A DNA stretch of 64,000 nt from Sycobia sp. Sy_11. Its lineage: Eukaryota; Arthropoda; Insecta; Hymenoptera; Epichrysomallidae. The stretch covers positions 406,001 to 470,000 of the forward strand of contig JACCIC010000065.1 of the NCBI GenBank assembly GCA_018907035.1. The letters run 5' to 3'. The notes below the pieces were generated by a model. It was given only the letters and a program-made list of their open reading frames with translations. It was not told the DNA's origin and searched no databases. The first letter of the stretch is position 1. Every line of letters starts with the position of its first letter. Made by a program: the position numbers and the translations under genes. Below are positions 51,001 to 61,617 of this stretch, one piece after another.

Positions 51001-54000
51001 ATATTCTAGTGAGAGGTATATATTATGCTCTCAATTTTAATTATTCTTAAGAAAGATGAAATGAAAAATTTACGTACTGTGATAAAATGAATTTGTATTT
51101 TATAAAATGCAATAAATTAGCGTTTGTACATATATGGAATATATGTAATTGTGTATCCTTATCATTCATTCGTTTAATTAAAAACTAATCGAGGGTAATT
51201 AAATTACCAAAACATTTACGTAATCTAAGCTGCAATTAATGAGGATCTCCTGCGTAAGGTTACTAATTTAACATTTTGACATTGAACGAATTTATCAAAA
51301 TATTATATGGTCTAATACAACATGAAATTTTTGTAAAATGATTATAATCTTGAAAACATACACTAACATAAAAAATTTGATAATTACATTGAGCAGTGTA
51401 TCTTTCAGAATTATATAAAGTTTTATTTTATGCTATTCTTCTTTACCATTAATAATTATAAAATATATAAACGATAGTTCTAAATTTATTTCATTACTCA
51501 TCCTGTAATTTGTATTTTAAAGTAAAGTTAACAATGGTGGTTTAAATGTGATTATTTGAAAAGATTTTTGTTCATTTGAAATTGTGATCGCAGGGCTATG
51601 TTCACTTATTTGTGAAATGTTTAGATGCGACAATGCTGTTTCATTTCGGATGCTGTAAGCTTTACAACGATAAATAATATAACCTTATTTTGAAAAACGT
51701 CGTACCGAAACTTTCAGTATTACACTTATGTATTATAAGGAAACTACTTTTTAGGTCAAAACTAAATTTAGAATTAGACTTATTATTATAAATGTTTATT
51801 AATTGTACTTACGTCAATCAGACGTTTGGTGCTGTTCTTCAAATCCACCCCAATAGTAAAATCTATGAAGTAGTCGACGGAGTAACCAGCTTTATGAAAC
51901 TTGTAAACTGATTCCTTCCAACTAAAGTCTTCTTCGCGCCAATTACTACCCATCAAAACTGGCCAGCCACCCAAATCTTTTAAAATTTTATGCAGCGGAT
52001 CTAATCCCTGCTCCTCTATAAGGGCTAAAATTGAGTTCATTCAATAATTAGTATTTTTTTATTAATTTAGTCATAATTTTAACGCTTACTCTTCTAATAT
52101 TCTTATTAAGAGGTACAGAGCTCTAGGGTTTATTGCCATATAGAAGTATCAAAAAAAATTAGAAAAGTGCTCTCTTATTCTGGGGAAAGCTAAACATGTT
52201 ACTATTTGGCTTTATATTATTAAAAAAATGGAAATATCCCTCAATACTTGTGTAATAAATCTATTTTTATCTATTTTCGATATATTGCTTACATTTCTTT
52301 CAAAATTTTTCCAAAGATTCCTCTATTTTTCAACTACTCGAATAATGTAGCCAGGATTCACACTATAGACTACTAATAAATCAATTTTAAAACTAACTGA
52401 TTATTCACTGCATTATTATTCATGAATTCAAAATAATAAAACTTGGCTCAGTTTCGCTAAATTTTATTTATAATTTTCTGTATGTTTTCGTAGGCAAAAC
52501 AAAAATCTTTGTTGGAAATAGATTGTTCGATAAGATATATTAGATAGTATTAATAAAATTTTGAGATATTGAGCCTGGTACATATTATTTTTATTTACAA
52601 TATATTGATTTGTTTTTAAGTTTAGTTTTATAATTTTCGTAGCGTAAACAAAACTATTTTTACAAAACCAAATTAAATGAGTATAAAAGGTAGTTTAAAT
52701 AATAGTGCGTAAATTAAGCTTGAGTAAATAGCATGCAAATTCGAATTTTGATATTCTAGCCAGGGTAAATATTGCTTAATTCTTATTAAAAATACAAGTG
52801 GAGATACGTACATTTATTCATGCAGGACTTATAGAGAGTCCTTATCAACCCGAAAAATCTAGGGTCACTTGGTTTCGTTGGCTCCTCAATGCTAGTCCTC
52901 AGCTGATTCTGTAACTTATCGCCTATCTCACTGAAGAGATTGATGTTGCTCTTATCATCCGGAATTATTTCATTGTTTATGAAGCTTCCGCAGGCAAATT
53001 TATAGAAGTCGTCGCAAGGCTCGACGGCAGAATCCATTTTTTTGAGAATCGTCGAGGCTGCACGGGTAACGAATAAAAATGGCGATTAAGCAATCGTAGA
53101 GGATTTTATCAAGGAATCTCATTCGCGAATCATTAATAGTTTACAACAATCGAAGATATTGCTAATTTATTCATATCGAAAACAATTCAATTTAATAATC
53201 ACTATTCTTTTTATATTTACAACATGTTAATGTTTTACCGGCTAAAGAATCTCTAATGTTCGCACTTTCTCCATTACACAAAAGAAGTATATATATATAT
53301 TTTTTTTAAAACCAAAAGAAACATTTTCATTAGAGAATTTATTATAATATATGTAACGTTTTAGTATTAATATAATATCTTTAAATAATCTATCGAAGTT
53401 TTAAACTCATCAATTGCTCTAACTAAGAACTACAAATGAGCTGAAAGTTCATTAAATACTGACAAGGAATATGTTTAACTAAATCTTTTCAGAGAAATGA
53501 GAAACGTAGAAAAAAGACTGAACTTACCCGCATGGACGCATCCTGGGGTGGTGCAGATACTTTTAGCAGGTGGTTTTTCAACTATCAGAGGGGCATTTTG
53601 CTTCGACTCTGCGCTGCTCAAGGCTTCCGCTGTGGACGATATCATTTTTGGGTTAGCTCAGATCAATTTTGGAAAATTATGGAGTCAGGTAGTGGGCGAG
53701 ATTGTAAAAGTTGGTAGTGGTGAATGAGGTCAAACGCGAAGTTCAAGATCAACCGCAATTTAACAGATCTTTTCAATAAAAGTATAACAGTCGAATAACG
53801 ATAATTGATAAGCACATAGTTAAAATTCTACTGCATTCGATACTGAACTGAACTCTAATAAATATTTTACATTTTTGTCCACAGTAAGAGACCGTTTTAT
53901 GGAAACTTCTATTTTTTATAAGCAAGAAGACAGACGTCTTATGAAAAAAAATTTTTTCATTTTTCATCGTTTAAGTAAATAAAAAAATTGTGTAAATACA

Positions 54001-54510
54001 ATACAATACATTATGCCATTAAAGCATAATGCAGTAATTGTCTTCATATTCAAAATTTGTTCCTCGTACTTAATAGTATATTGGCGATTTTCAACATAAA
54101 TATTTGGTCATGCATACAGAGGCCTTCTTTAGGGAAATACTTTTTGTTTTTAATATTTATTTTAATACAGAGACACATAACCAATAAAAATTTAACAGAT
54201 GAGCCGATGTGACATAGAAAATCAACTTGAAAATCTTGTATAAAAAAATAACGATTAAAATGTATACATTTATTTTATGGCAAATAGATTTTCGCATTTA
54301 GATAATACTAAGGAGGAATCAAAGGATATTATGAAAATATTAATTATGGACAGTAGCTTACATTTCGGTGGGGTTGATTCACATTCTTTCGAATTAGTGG
54401 CGACGATTCCCAGGCCAATGGCAAGTGCGATGGCTACCAAAATCGCACCCACGGTCATGACCGTTAAACCGCGCTCCAATGCCGAGCGTCTCCTCCACCA
54501 TGTTGGATTT
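43630..54510 (-). CDS. Gene B: neprilysin-like M13 zinc metallopeptidase (5' end uncertain)
   Basis: A tandem paralogue of gene A with the same role expected: a membrane-anchored ectopeptidase. Ten exons join in phase: 54362-54510, 53528-53629, 52812-53057, 51813-52024, 50732-50908, 49327-49648, 47371-47543, 46697-46988, 45348-45598, 43630-43968, giving 753 complete residues after the split first codon. They contain NPTWWRRRSALERG, a transmembrane segment (LTVMTVGAILVAIALAIGLG), CTTPGC, PCDDFYKFACGSF, GGWPVL, IVNAFY, GHEITHGFDDQG, GENIADNGG, HSPGEFR and terminal CSVW, so every catalytic and zinc residue is intact. The N-terminal signature matches insect neprilysin-2-like proteins. The first coding exon must end in phase 2; a candidate lies at 58509-58531. 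Codon usage is less GC-biased than in gene A. Confidence 0.94.
44069..44111. repeat. (AT)n microsatellite
   Basis: About 21 AT units in gene B intron 10. Confidence 0.95.
45007..45054. repeat. (AT)n microsatellite
   Basis: About 24 AT units in gene B intron 10. Confidence 0.95.
45348..45598 (-). CDS. Gene B exon 10, HEITH zinc-binding exon
   Basis: Starts two bases into the Gln codon of QFPAGILQ after TTTTCAG and ends GLN before GTAAGT. It encodes GAIGFVIGHEITHGFDDQG. It is 251 nt, as in gene A. Confidence 0.97.
45599..46696 (-). other. Gene B intron 9
   Basis: 1098 bp of AT-rich sequence. No further feature seen. Confidence 0.9.
46697..46988 (-). CDS. Gene B exon 9
   Basis: Starts VDWMDEKTR after TTCAAG and ends ENSI plus one base before GTGAGT. 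It carries the substrate-binding IVNAFY motif. It is 292 nt, as in gene A. Confidence 0.97.
46989..47370 (-). other. Gene B intron 8
   Basis: 382 bp, the shortest intron of gene B, with non-consensus donor GTAAAT. Nothing else seen. Confidence 0.9.
47371..47543 (-). CDS. Gene B exon 8
   Basis: Starts in phase 1 with RTELEPRWKEC after ATTTAG and ends EILKT before GTAAAT. It encodes SLSLSVGAMYVRKYF. At 173 nt it is 22 nt longer than in gene A because the upstream intron is displaced. Confidence 0.96.
47544..49326 (-). other. Gene B intron 7 (displaced intron)
   Basis: 1783 bp, phase 1. Its position in the coding sequence differs by 22 nt from the gene A counterpart. The 48.24-49.1 kb part looks like a degraded mobile-element fragment. 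Confidence 0.9.
48240..49100 (+). mobile_element. Possible degraded non-LTR retrotransposon fragment
   Basis: Inside gene B intron 7 the composition becomes less AT-rich and all frames carry broken protein-like stretches on plus, such as LDAFKKLWA followed after a frame change by RWMIQKSH. This is faintly like the conserved F-E-x-W-x-W-R-R-M-L region after the reverse transcriptase in RTE/CR1-type elements. Numerous stops and frameshifts mean it is not functional. The match is weak. Confidence 0.22.
49327..49648 (-). CDS. Gene B exon 7
   Basis: Starts ISLPLDKRRNAT after CTGCAG and ends TVVSG in phase 1 before GTAAGT. It encodes YNPMTVRQLNEKYPAIPW. It is 322 nt. Exons 7 and 8 together total 495 nt in both paralogues. 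Confidence 0.96.
49649..50731 (-). other. Gene B intron 6
   Basis: 1083 bp of AT-rich sequence with non-consensus donor GTAAAT. Nothing else seen. Confidence 0.9.
50732..50908 (-). CDS. Gene B exon 6
   Basis: Starts LDQAALGLSREYL after AATTTAG and ends FEMQLAN before GTAAAT. It is 177 nt, phase 0-0, as in gene A. Confidence 0.96.
50909..51812 (-). other. Gene B intron 5
   Basis: 904 bp of AT-rich sequence. Nothing else seen. Confidence 0.9.
51813..52024 (-). CDS. Gene B exon 5
   Basis: Incoming phase 1 after ATTTTAG. It encodes LIEEQGLDPLHKI, LGGWPVLMGSNW, and ends TKRLID before GTAAGT. It is 212 nt, one codon longer than in gene A. Confidence 0.96.
52025..52811 (-). other. Gene B intron 4
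   Basis: 787 bp. It contains two diverged copies of a unit resembling TATAATTTTC..GTAGxxxAAACAAAA near 52470-52510 and 52630-52660. Otherwise plain AT-rich sequence. Confidence 0.85.
52812..53057 (-). CDS. Gene B exon 4
   Basis: Phase 1-1, acceptor GTGCAG and donor GTACGT. It encodes STILKKMDSAVEPCDDFYKF, ACGSF and ends YKSCMNK. It is 246 nt, as in gene A. Confidence 0.96.
53058..53527 (-). other. Gene B intron 3
   Basis: 470 bp, phase 1. Nothing else seen. Confidence 0.9.
53528..53629 (-). CDS. Gene B exon 3, stalk exon with C-x4-C
   Basis: Phase 1-1, acceptor GTCCACAG and donor GTAAGT. It encodes EALSSAESKQNAPL and a terminal ICTTPGCVHA. It is 102 nt. Outside the cysteine motif it has almost no similarity to the gene A exon. 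A CTAAC branch-point-like sequence lies upstream. Confidence 0.9.
53630..54361 (-). other. Gene B intron 2
   Basis: 732 bp, phase 1. Far shorter than the 4670-bp gene A counterpart. Confidence 0.9.
54362..54510 (-). CDS. Gene B exon 2, transmembrane exon
   Basis: Incoming phase 2 after TTCATAG and outgoing phase 1 before GTAAGC. It encodes NPTWWRRRSALERG, a roughly 23-residue hydrophobic segment and NSKECESTPPK. It is 149 nt, as in gene A. Confidence 0.95.
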
Positions 54511-55542
54511 CTATGAAAAATGCAAAAATACAATGTGATTATTATTGTTATTGCAATGAACCTTAACTCAAATGAACAGCCAGGAATAAACATATATTAG
54601 AATGTATTTAAACTTCATAAAACAATACATATAGACAGTTCAACAAAAACTGAAATATTTTATTATCAATAATTATCTCATATATAAAATAATAATATGG
54701 TTTAAATGAGCTGACCAATTTAAAAGTAATTTTATATTTCAGTAGCATTTAGAATTTTTTTACGAAGGAATTCTAATGGAAGAAGGAATCATAATGAATT
54801 TTAAAGTTAAATGGAAGGTAATATCTACTTCAAATTACTAATAAGGAATGTAACAGTAGAAACAGAATCTTCATATTGTCTATTTTTTTAACATGATTGA
54901 CTTTAAATTTTGTAATATCTACAAAAAAAATAAGATTAAAGTAAAATAATTACAATAAAATAATCTACATAAATTCTCTTAATATTTTTTTCGATTTCTT
55001 GAATAGTACTAACTATCATTCTATACAAAGTTCAAATAAGAATATGAAACATGTAGATTTAAAAAATATTCTGCCTATATATGCTTTCAATGTGCTATGA
55101 TACATTTTAACCAATTGAGTTCTGGTATGAATAGCATGATTTGAAATTCACCATGTCTTAGCAATACTTTAATGATATATAAAAATTATCAACAACTTCA
55201 TCCAAAAATATTAGTTAACATTAAAAAGCTTTGTTAAATGGTCTACAATATATCTATAAAGAATACATAAAAATCTTTTGGCGAATGTTAAGGAAAAATC
55301 TTCTTCAAGCATTTTAAGTTTTAATTTGTAAGTTTACTTATATAGTAATTTTAATCGCTGGTTTTATGAATCTTAAGTATAATAAAAACTTATAATTCAA
55401 TGGACTAAGAATTTTTTTTTTCATCATTTTTCTTATATAAATATCGTAACATTTATTTTCATTACAGATGCCCTTGTAAAAACAATCCAATTCCGTATGC
55501 GAGGTTAAGAATCTACACTCAAAATAAATCGAAAAGAGAAAG

Positions 55543-55543
<1 letters not shown>

Positions 55544-55590
<47 letters not shown>
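55544..55590. repeat. (AT)n microsatellite
   Basis: About 23 AT units. Confidence 0.95.
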
Positions 55591-55592
<2 letters not shown>

Positions 55593-55799
55593 TATTTCCA
55601 AATCCGGAAAATAATAAATAATTCACTTCTCGTTCTGTATATCTATAAATACATATATATTCGGGGGCAGAGCGGTTTCCTCTATAATCATGCGAGAGGT
55701 GAGAAAATCTCATAAAAGACGATTTCCAAGGCGCCTGCCGCGACCTTCACGCTGACAATCGATCGCCATCGCATATACACCCACGCGTACAATGTTTGC

Positions 55800-55804
<5 letters not shown>

Positions 55805-55833
<29 letters not shown>
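55805..55833. repeat. (TA)n microsatellite
   Basis: About 14 TA units followed by ATTT repeats. Confidence 0.9.
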
Positions 55834-55837
<4 letters not shown>

Positions 55838-55972
55838 TATTTATTTATATATACATTGGTAAGGCAAAGACGGCTGTGTCTGTATTCGCGCGCTTACGCT
55901 CGTATTATCGCCCGTAAAAGTCAGTATGGGGGAAATGGCAAGGAGTATTAGGAACTAGTGAGGGACTTCCAC

Positions 55973-55982
55973 TATATATGTA

Positions 55983-56038
<56 letters not shown>
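55973..56038. repeat. (TA)n microsatellite with one TG variant unit
   Basis: About 30 TA units with a TATG variant near 55980-55988. Confidence 0.9.
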
Positions 56039-56863
56039 TTGTGGCGAAGATTTATGGAGAGCTCGTTTCCGGCCGCGCGCGAATTATGCGCGAGGTCCGC
56101 GCGATGCGCGATGACCTTCCGAGAGAGAGTCATTAAATGCGTTGCATGCTCGTAGCGAGTAATTCTTTATGAATATATTTTTGGAGACCGTGGCAATGAT
56201 GCGGTTGTGAGATTAGGGTGGGCGTGCTTCGAGTTCCGCTGAGGTGAATTTCGAATTTTAGACTGATATGATTATATTTTGAAATTTTTTTGTAATAACA
56301 ATACAAATTTAGGTAAAAGACATTTATTATGTAAGGATTAAACAGTGATTGTGAATTTTTCAGAGCTATACAAAGGGAAATGGTGGTGTCTCAGCTTTTT
56401 TTTAAATATCTGGTAGAATCGTTAACTGATAGATTTTTCAAAAATAGAAAATTTATCTCGTGATACTTATAATAGTAACGTAAATTTTTAGCAGAAAAAT
56501 GAATTTTCCTATATAATATTGCTATAGCTTTTTAAATGCTTAGTTTGTGTTTAAAAAATGCACGAAAAAAAGTATCGTATAAAATAATCTGATTACAGAA
56601 TGATATTAACCGCGTGATAAATAAATTACAAAAAAATTTAATAAATAATATATATATTTAATAAATAAAAAAATTAAAATATATATATATATAGACATAA
56701 AAATGTCATTCCTTAGCGTATATTTATCTAAGGCAGCGTCTCAACCGAACTGAAACATAATTTAATCTTCGAACAATCTATTTGATTCTTAAAGCCGGTG
56801 TGTTGCGTATGGGCGTTTATATCGAACATAATGTATACGCACCTCGATCCTCTGACGGATATG

Positions 56864-56865
56864 CT

Positions 56866-56920
<55 letters not shown>
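56864..56920. repeat. (TA)n microsatellite with one CA variant
   Basis: About 28 TA units interrupted once near 56879. Confidence 0.9.
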
Positions 56921-56922
<2 letters not shown>

Positions 56923-58114
56923 ACACACATATGCCCGATGTTTTTACATTATGTTTTCGCACGCGGCTTGCGCCAATTTATTATTACAGATAGGCGCTCT
57001 ATCGCCGTTCGATGCTATATGAACTCTAACGTTATACGGCGCGACGAGGCGAGTGCGCGTCGGTCAAGCAGAATAATTGCGTAATATATCGCGGTCGTGT
57101 ATAATAGGTGATCAACTTTTCATCAAAGCGCTCGGATATATCCGTGCAATAGAGATTTGCGGTCTTTATGTGCACAAGCAGGTATATTATCCTCGATTCT
57201 CGAGATAAGTCATTGACCACGAGCATCTAAATTAGAAAATGCTTCTGTTTGCCGCGGCTTCTTGTCAATTGTTATCCGTATATATTCGTAAATGTCGGCG
57301 TACATTCAGCCACCAAGGAGTAATTAAACAATTACCTAATAATATATTACACTACTTCTGTTCTGTTTGTTATTTCTTGAAGATGATTACACAATGAATG
57401 TACTGGATGCGCACATTTGGGTATGAAATGGAAAAGGGCGTCCTTCTGTCAGACTTTTTATTTTTAAAATAAAAAATATTTTTTCTTGTTTTTTTTTCTT
57501 GGTTTTTGCTCGTAAAAAAGAAATTCTACAGTTGTATGAATAATTACCATTATAAAAATTAATTACTATGTTTTTTTCTTCTAAGCCAATAAACCTGCAT
57601 AACTCGGCCACTCTTAATACAGTCAAGTCATCATACACCGTATATAGTATAAGAGTTCACTTTTGAATAACAATCCTCGCATAAATATACGTATGTATAA
57701 CATAATAATTTTACAAGACGACATCGCTCGCCTATTTAATACAGTCAGGAAAACTTCTTTCATATACTTTTATGCACATATACAGATAATGAGCAATACG
57801 TAACAATTCTCAGTGTTTGCTCTTCTACATGCATAGTTATAGGCGTTTACCTCGTTTGTTCTTATAGACAAGAGTAGTATATACGGGGAGTGCGCGGCCA
57901 CACATGCGTAACCGGTATCGTACTATTTAAACCCGTGAGAACTGCGTGGTATATCGATGTATATATACATATGGAACACGCGAGAGTTTCGCTTCGAACA
58001 AATTCCTCGCGTTTATAATATACACACACATATAAAGTCGGAATCGAGATTTCTCACGTGATAAGGCTTCATTGAAGCGAGCATAATAACAGGCGGAGGT
58101 ATATAGGGAGGAAA

Positions 58115-58166
58115 CACTACACTACACTACACTACACTACACTACACTACACTACACTACACTACA

Positions 58167-58216
<50 letters not shown>

Positions 58217-58217
58217 G
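58115..58217. repeat. Compound (ACTAC)n-(AC)n-(GC)n array
   Basis: About eleven perfect ACTAC pentamers (58115-58171) pass into about 16 AC units and then about seven GC units. The pentamer is not the arthropod telomere repeat (TTAGG). No unique spacers are present, so it is not a CRISPR array. Confidence 0.95.
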
Positions 58218-58508
58218 TAAAACTAGGTCGACGTTTACATATAGCAGGCAAACGCGCGGCGCTTTATCGCAGAGGGAACGTCGAATTCGATTTGGCGGGT
58301 GACATTTGCGTGCGGGTTTTGTATTTTTCTTTGCGTTCTCTATGATATATATAGTATATACCACCGAGAATATCGATTACGCAGAATTCGCACTCTTGAC
58401 ACTAATTTGAAGGGAGGAGGCGTATACGGACAGGATTCGTGCCGTTGCGAACAGACGCGCACGCGGATGGAATTACGAGATGGCTTTTGATAAGAAGCGA
58501 GCACTTAC

Positions 58509-58531
58509 GAGTCATCTGAACATAAATACAT
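58509..58531 (-). CDS. Candidate gene B exon 1 (initiator Met)
   Basis: ATG at 58529-58531 in AAAAATG context, directly preceded in frame by TAA, encodes MYLCSDD plus two bases of a Ser codon. It then meets a strong donor, GTAAGTGC, in phase 2, which is the phase the transmembrane exon requires. The join would read MYLCSDDSNPTWWRRR and gives a 761-aa protein. Exons 1-3 would total 274 nt, as in gene A. A short open frame and a donor can coincide by chance, so this remains a proposal. Confidence 0.35.
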
Positions 58532-58539
58532 TTTTTACT

Positions 58540-58771
58540 AATTCCATTTATCAATTGTTCTATTCATACCTTTATCGATAGATTTTAAAATGATCTTGAA
58601 TATTTTAGTGTTTTCTCTTCTCTGTTTCCTCATGTTTTTTAACTTTACCCCCTCCCCTCTTATAGTCAAATAGCCTATCCGATATATTGCTAATTCATGT
58701 AATCTTTCATTTTCAATATTTAATAAGTATTCAACTAATAAAGATATATTTCCTGTTCCCTTTTTCATTGC

Positions 58772-58830
<59 letters not shown>

Positions 58831-59550
58831 CATCTTCTTTTCATTTTTTCGTATTATCCTTTTCATCGTAACATATTTGTATTATCAAATTTCGTTCTTT
58901 TCAATTCTATCCTATTTCGCTCTTTATTATTTTAATGCTTTTCAATTTTAATCAGATCTACGTAACCCTATTTGTAAATAACTTACTCAGTTATTTCAAT
59001 ACTCAATTTTTTCTTCATTAACGTTAAAAAACCGGTGTTTATATTTACCGCTACGCTTTCTTTTTTCCCTTCTATCCCTGTTCCTAGTTCATTAAATATC
59101 ATTAAATTAGATTGCTCTTTTCCTTTGACTACTTCGTCTGTTACTTTTGTTTTCTCCAGAATATTCTCTTCATAGTCTGTTTTGTTTATTTTTTTCCTCA
59201 TACTATACTTCAAACTCGCAGCTCCTTGTACTCAAAAAGTTTTCCATTTGTGTTTAAAAAACCTTGTCTTTTCCTCTATCATCGGCCTATCTCTATGTTC
59301 TTTTTGTCATTCCTTTTCTTATGATTTTCAAGTTTTGGATCTCTATTATAGCTAGGCTGCTTCTCTATATTTTTAACTTGCTAAATTCTCTACTGGCCTT
59401 TTTATTCTTTTTACTCCTTTCTACTTAAACAATCTTTCTTCTTGTAAACTTTTTATTCTTATCTCGAGAAATTAGTTATTTTAATAATCGTAATACTTTT
59501 ATAATCATTCTAATTTTTCTTCCGTAATAGGTTAAACATGATCTAGTAGC
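58540..59550. other. Strand-asymmetric pyrimidine-rich region
   Basis: The plus strand is strongly T/C-rich and the minus strand A/G-rich. A minus-strand frame of 76 codons (58983-59213), rich in Lys and Glu, has no recognisable domain and is probably composition-driven or a decayed element. A (AT)n array lies at 58775-58828. Confidence 0.4.
58775..58828. repeat. (AT)n microsatellite
   Basis: About 27 AT units. Confidence 0.95.
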
Positions 59551-59551
59551 T

Positions 59552-59640
59552 GGAAGACTATTTCGACTCAATCGTTAAAGCAATGAACTAGTCAATCAAT
59601 TGTTCGTGTTCAAATTCCAATCGCACTCGATTGACATAAG
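59552..59640 (+). mobile_element. Degraded tRNA-derived SINE-like sequence
   Basis: The string from GACTCAATCGTTAAAGCA through GAACTAGTCAATC to TGTTCAAATTCCAATCGC follows the layout of a tRNA head: D-loop region, anticodon arm with AGT as in tRNA-Thr, and a B-box-like TTCAAATTCC. It lacks a clean acceptor stem and has lost bases, so it is not a working tRNA. The downstream non-tRNA part (GGGCCTCCGTTACTGG onward) fits a SINE body. Confidence 0.45.
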
Positions 59641-59649
59641 ATGTGCTTT

Positions 59650-61545
59650 GATTACGAACATATCGTGGGCCTCCGTTACTGGTTAGTACCATATTATGTG
59701 GTAGCAAAAATAGAGTGACGCTAAGTAATAATCAAGCAGAGCATTAGCTAAATAACTATTTGACAAAATACATTATTAGTATTTCAGATACTTATTAATA
59801 AGAAAATAAATATTTTATTATAGCATGATACTGAGCATAATTAACAGATAGTTTATTCAAAAAATTGATGAAATAAGTAAATTAAGGTTCGTGAATTAGA
59901 GGCAGTATATTGCGATACATATGAACAGAAAATGTAATGAACAGAAAAAAATTGTTTAAAATATAAATTTATAAATTTTCTGGAAATTGGAAATTTGATT
60001 GACTTAATTTACTAAAGTGACTTAGGTATTAATCATGTAGCGTCTCTGAATGCACCATCGACTATGTATCACGCCATTCATTAAAACGTTCAAGCAAGTG
60101 ATTTATATAGCACGAGTCCTGGTAATGTAAAAATAGGAAACTTGTTCTATTAATTCATGGTACTGTTTAAGTGATAAGTAATGAATCTTTCATAATTAAT
60201 TCTTAATTTCTTGATTATCATAGAAAATACATGCAATTATATCCTACTTTGTGTTTTCCAAAATTGCAAACTGATACTACAAAAAAAATAAGGTCAAAAG
60301 CTATACCTTACTTTATTCCATATAAGAGTAAAAATCGAATTCATGACTATTTTAAAATAAAGCTCTGATTACCTACATAATCGATGCCCAAGTATGACGT
60401 TCGAATGAGTAATACATAGTTGTGTGTAGATCAAGATTTTGTTTTTTCCCCTGGCTGAATATAAAGTCCATATATAATTAAAGTTCTGAACTGGTAGTCT
60501 TTCATAAAGTTTTTCATTTTAGAAAAGAAAGGAAACGAATGTAATTGTGAAAGCGTGTTAAAAGTTCAAACAAAAATTATTAAAAGACGATAGTTTAAAA
60601 GACGTTTCTAAGTCTATAATGTAATAAATCCGATCATATTAAAGCGCTAAATTTGACTTTTGAGACTTTCATTTGTGAATCGACACGATATCAAAAATTT
60701 CGCAAATTAATTACGAAAATCTTTTTTATGTTTTCGTGCGTGTGATTATCGCGCCAACATCCAACATGAGATAGCGGAAATCAAGTCTTCCAAATATTAA
60801 TAAAAACTGCTTCATTGATAGCCTTGTCTTTGTAAAACTCCTTCTGTTAACATAATTAAAAGTTCTGGTTCATTTATATTGCAACTTAGAAATTTAACAA
60901 ATCTTATTTGTTAATTGAATAATCCAACAAGTTTCGATTTTATTACATACAAAAGATTTCATAATATTTCACTAGAAGATTTATTCCACGTACTTTCAGT
61001 TATTCAGATATTGGATTATTTTTGAAATAGCAAGTATAAAGTAGTGGTAATGGACAATTATCGTCTTTATTTAAAGCGATTGTCTTTAACATTAGTATTG
61101 ATTTTTATAGTTGAGATTCTGTGGAGATAATTGTAAATAAGGACGATTTTTTTTAAAACATAAATTGTATTTTTATCTTATTTATATCGATTTCATACAA
61201 AATAAGCAATTTTAATCAGTGAAGGATAAAATTATATATCATTTAATTATACGTGAGTATCGATGCAAAACATTTAAAAACATTTGGAAAGATTTCATTT
61301 TCATATTTAAGATACAAGCTATCCGTAATTTCTTTTAATTACGGATACGCGCACATCGTGGGATCGTGAAAAAGAAACGTGAAGATATTCAATCAGAAAA
61401 TCGTTAAACGCAATGGATAAACATTCTAATCAAATCTGCTTCGAATGATTTCCTTGATTTGCTTATTTCAAACAAAAATCTTGGATCAAAAGTGCTCGAA
61501 CGCGTACTCATTTTACGCAGAGTACTCGTCTCGGTACTCGTATGG
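59650..61545. other. AT-rich intergenic DNA
   Basis: No gene, RNA or clear repeat is recognised between the SINE-like fragment and the hairpin. Confidence 0.6.
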
Positions 61546-61617
61546 CTCATGTGCAGTTCTTACGATTAATCTACTTGTGTACATGCGTGTACACTTGTAG
61601 ATTAGAACTGCCATGAG
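61546..61617. repeat. Near-perfect inverted repeat / hairpin
   Basis: Arms CTCATG, GCAGTTCT, AATCTAC and GTGTACA pair in order with TGTACAC, GTAGATT, AGAACTGC and CATGAG around a TGCG loop. That is 28 base pairs with one TT/TT internal loop, a 1-nt and a 7-nt bulge. It could fold as RNA of about 72 nt like a miRNA precursor, or be a small hairpin-type mobile element. Confidence 0.7.

Larger units (their letters stand above)
54511..58508 (-). other. Upstream of gene B transmembrane exon: intron 1 or 5' region
   Basis: AT-rich to about 55.6 kb, then alternating CpG-rich patches (55.67-56.25 kb, 56.93-57.1 kb, 57.84-58.5 kb) and (TA)n arrays. No M13 coding sequence is present. It is most likely the first intron of gene B with regulatory patches. 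Confidence 0.4.

Noticed and set aside
58115..58171. CRISPR-like or telomere-like array
   Set aside because: Pure five-base tandem units without spacers; the unit is not TTAGG.
58983..59213. 76-codon Lys/Glu-rich minus-strand frame
   Set aside because: Lies in a purine-rich strand where long frames arise from composition; no domain or promoter support.
59552..59640. Functional tRNA gene
   Set aside because: D-arm and T-loop motifs are degraded and there is no matching acceptor stem.
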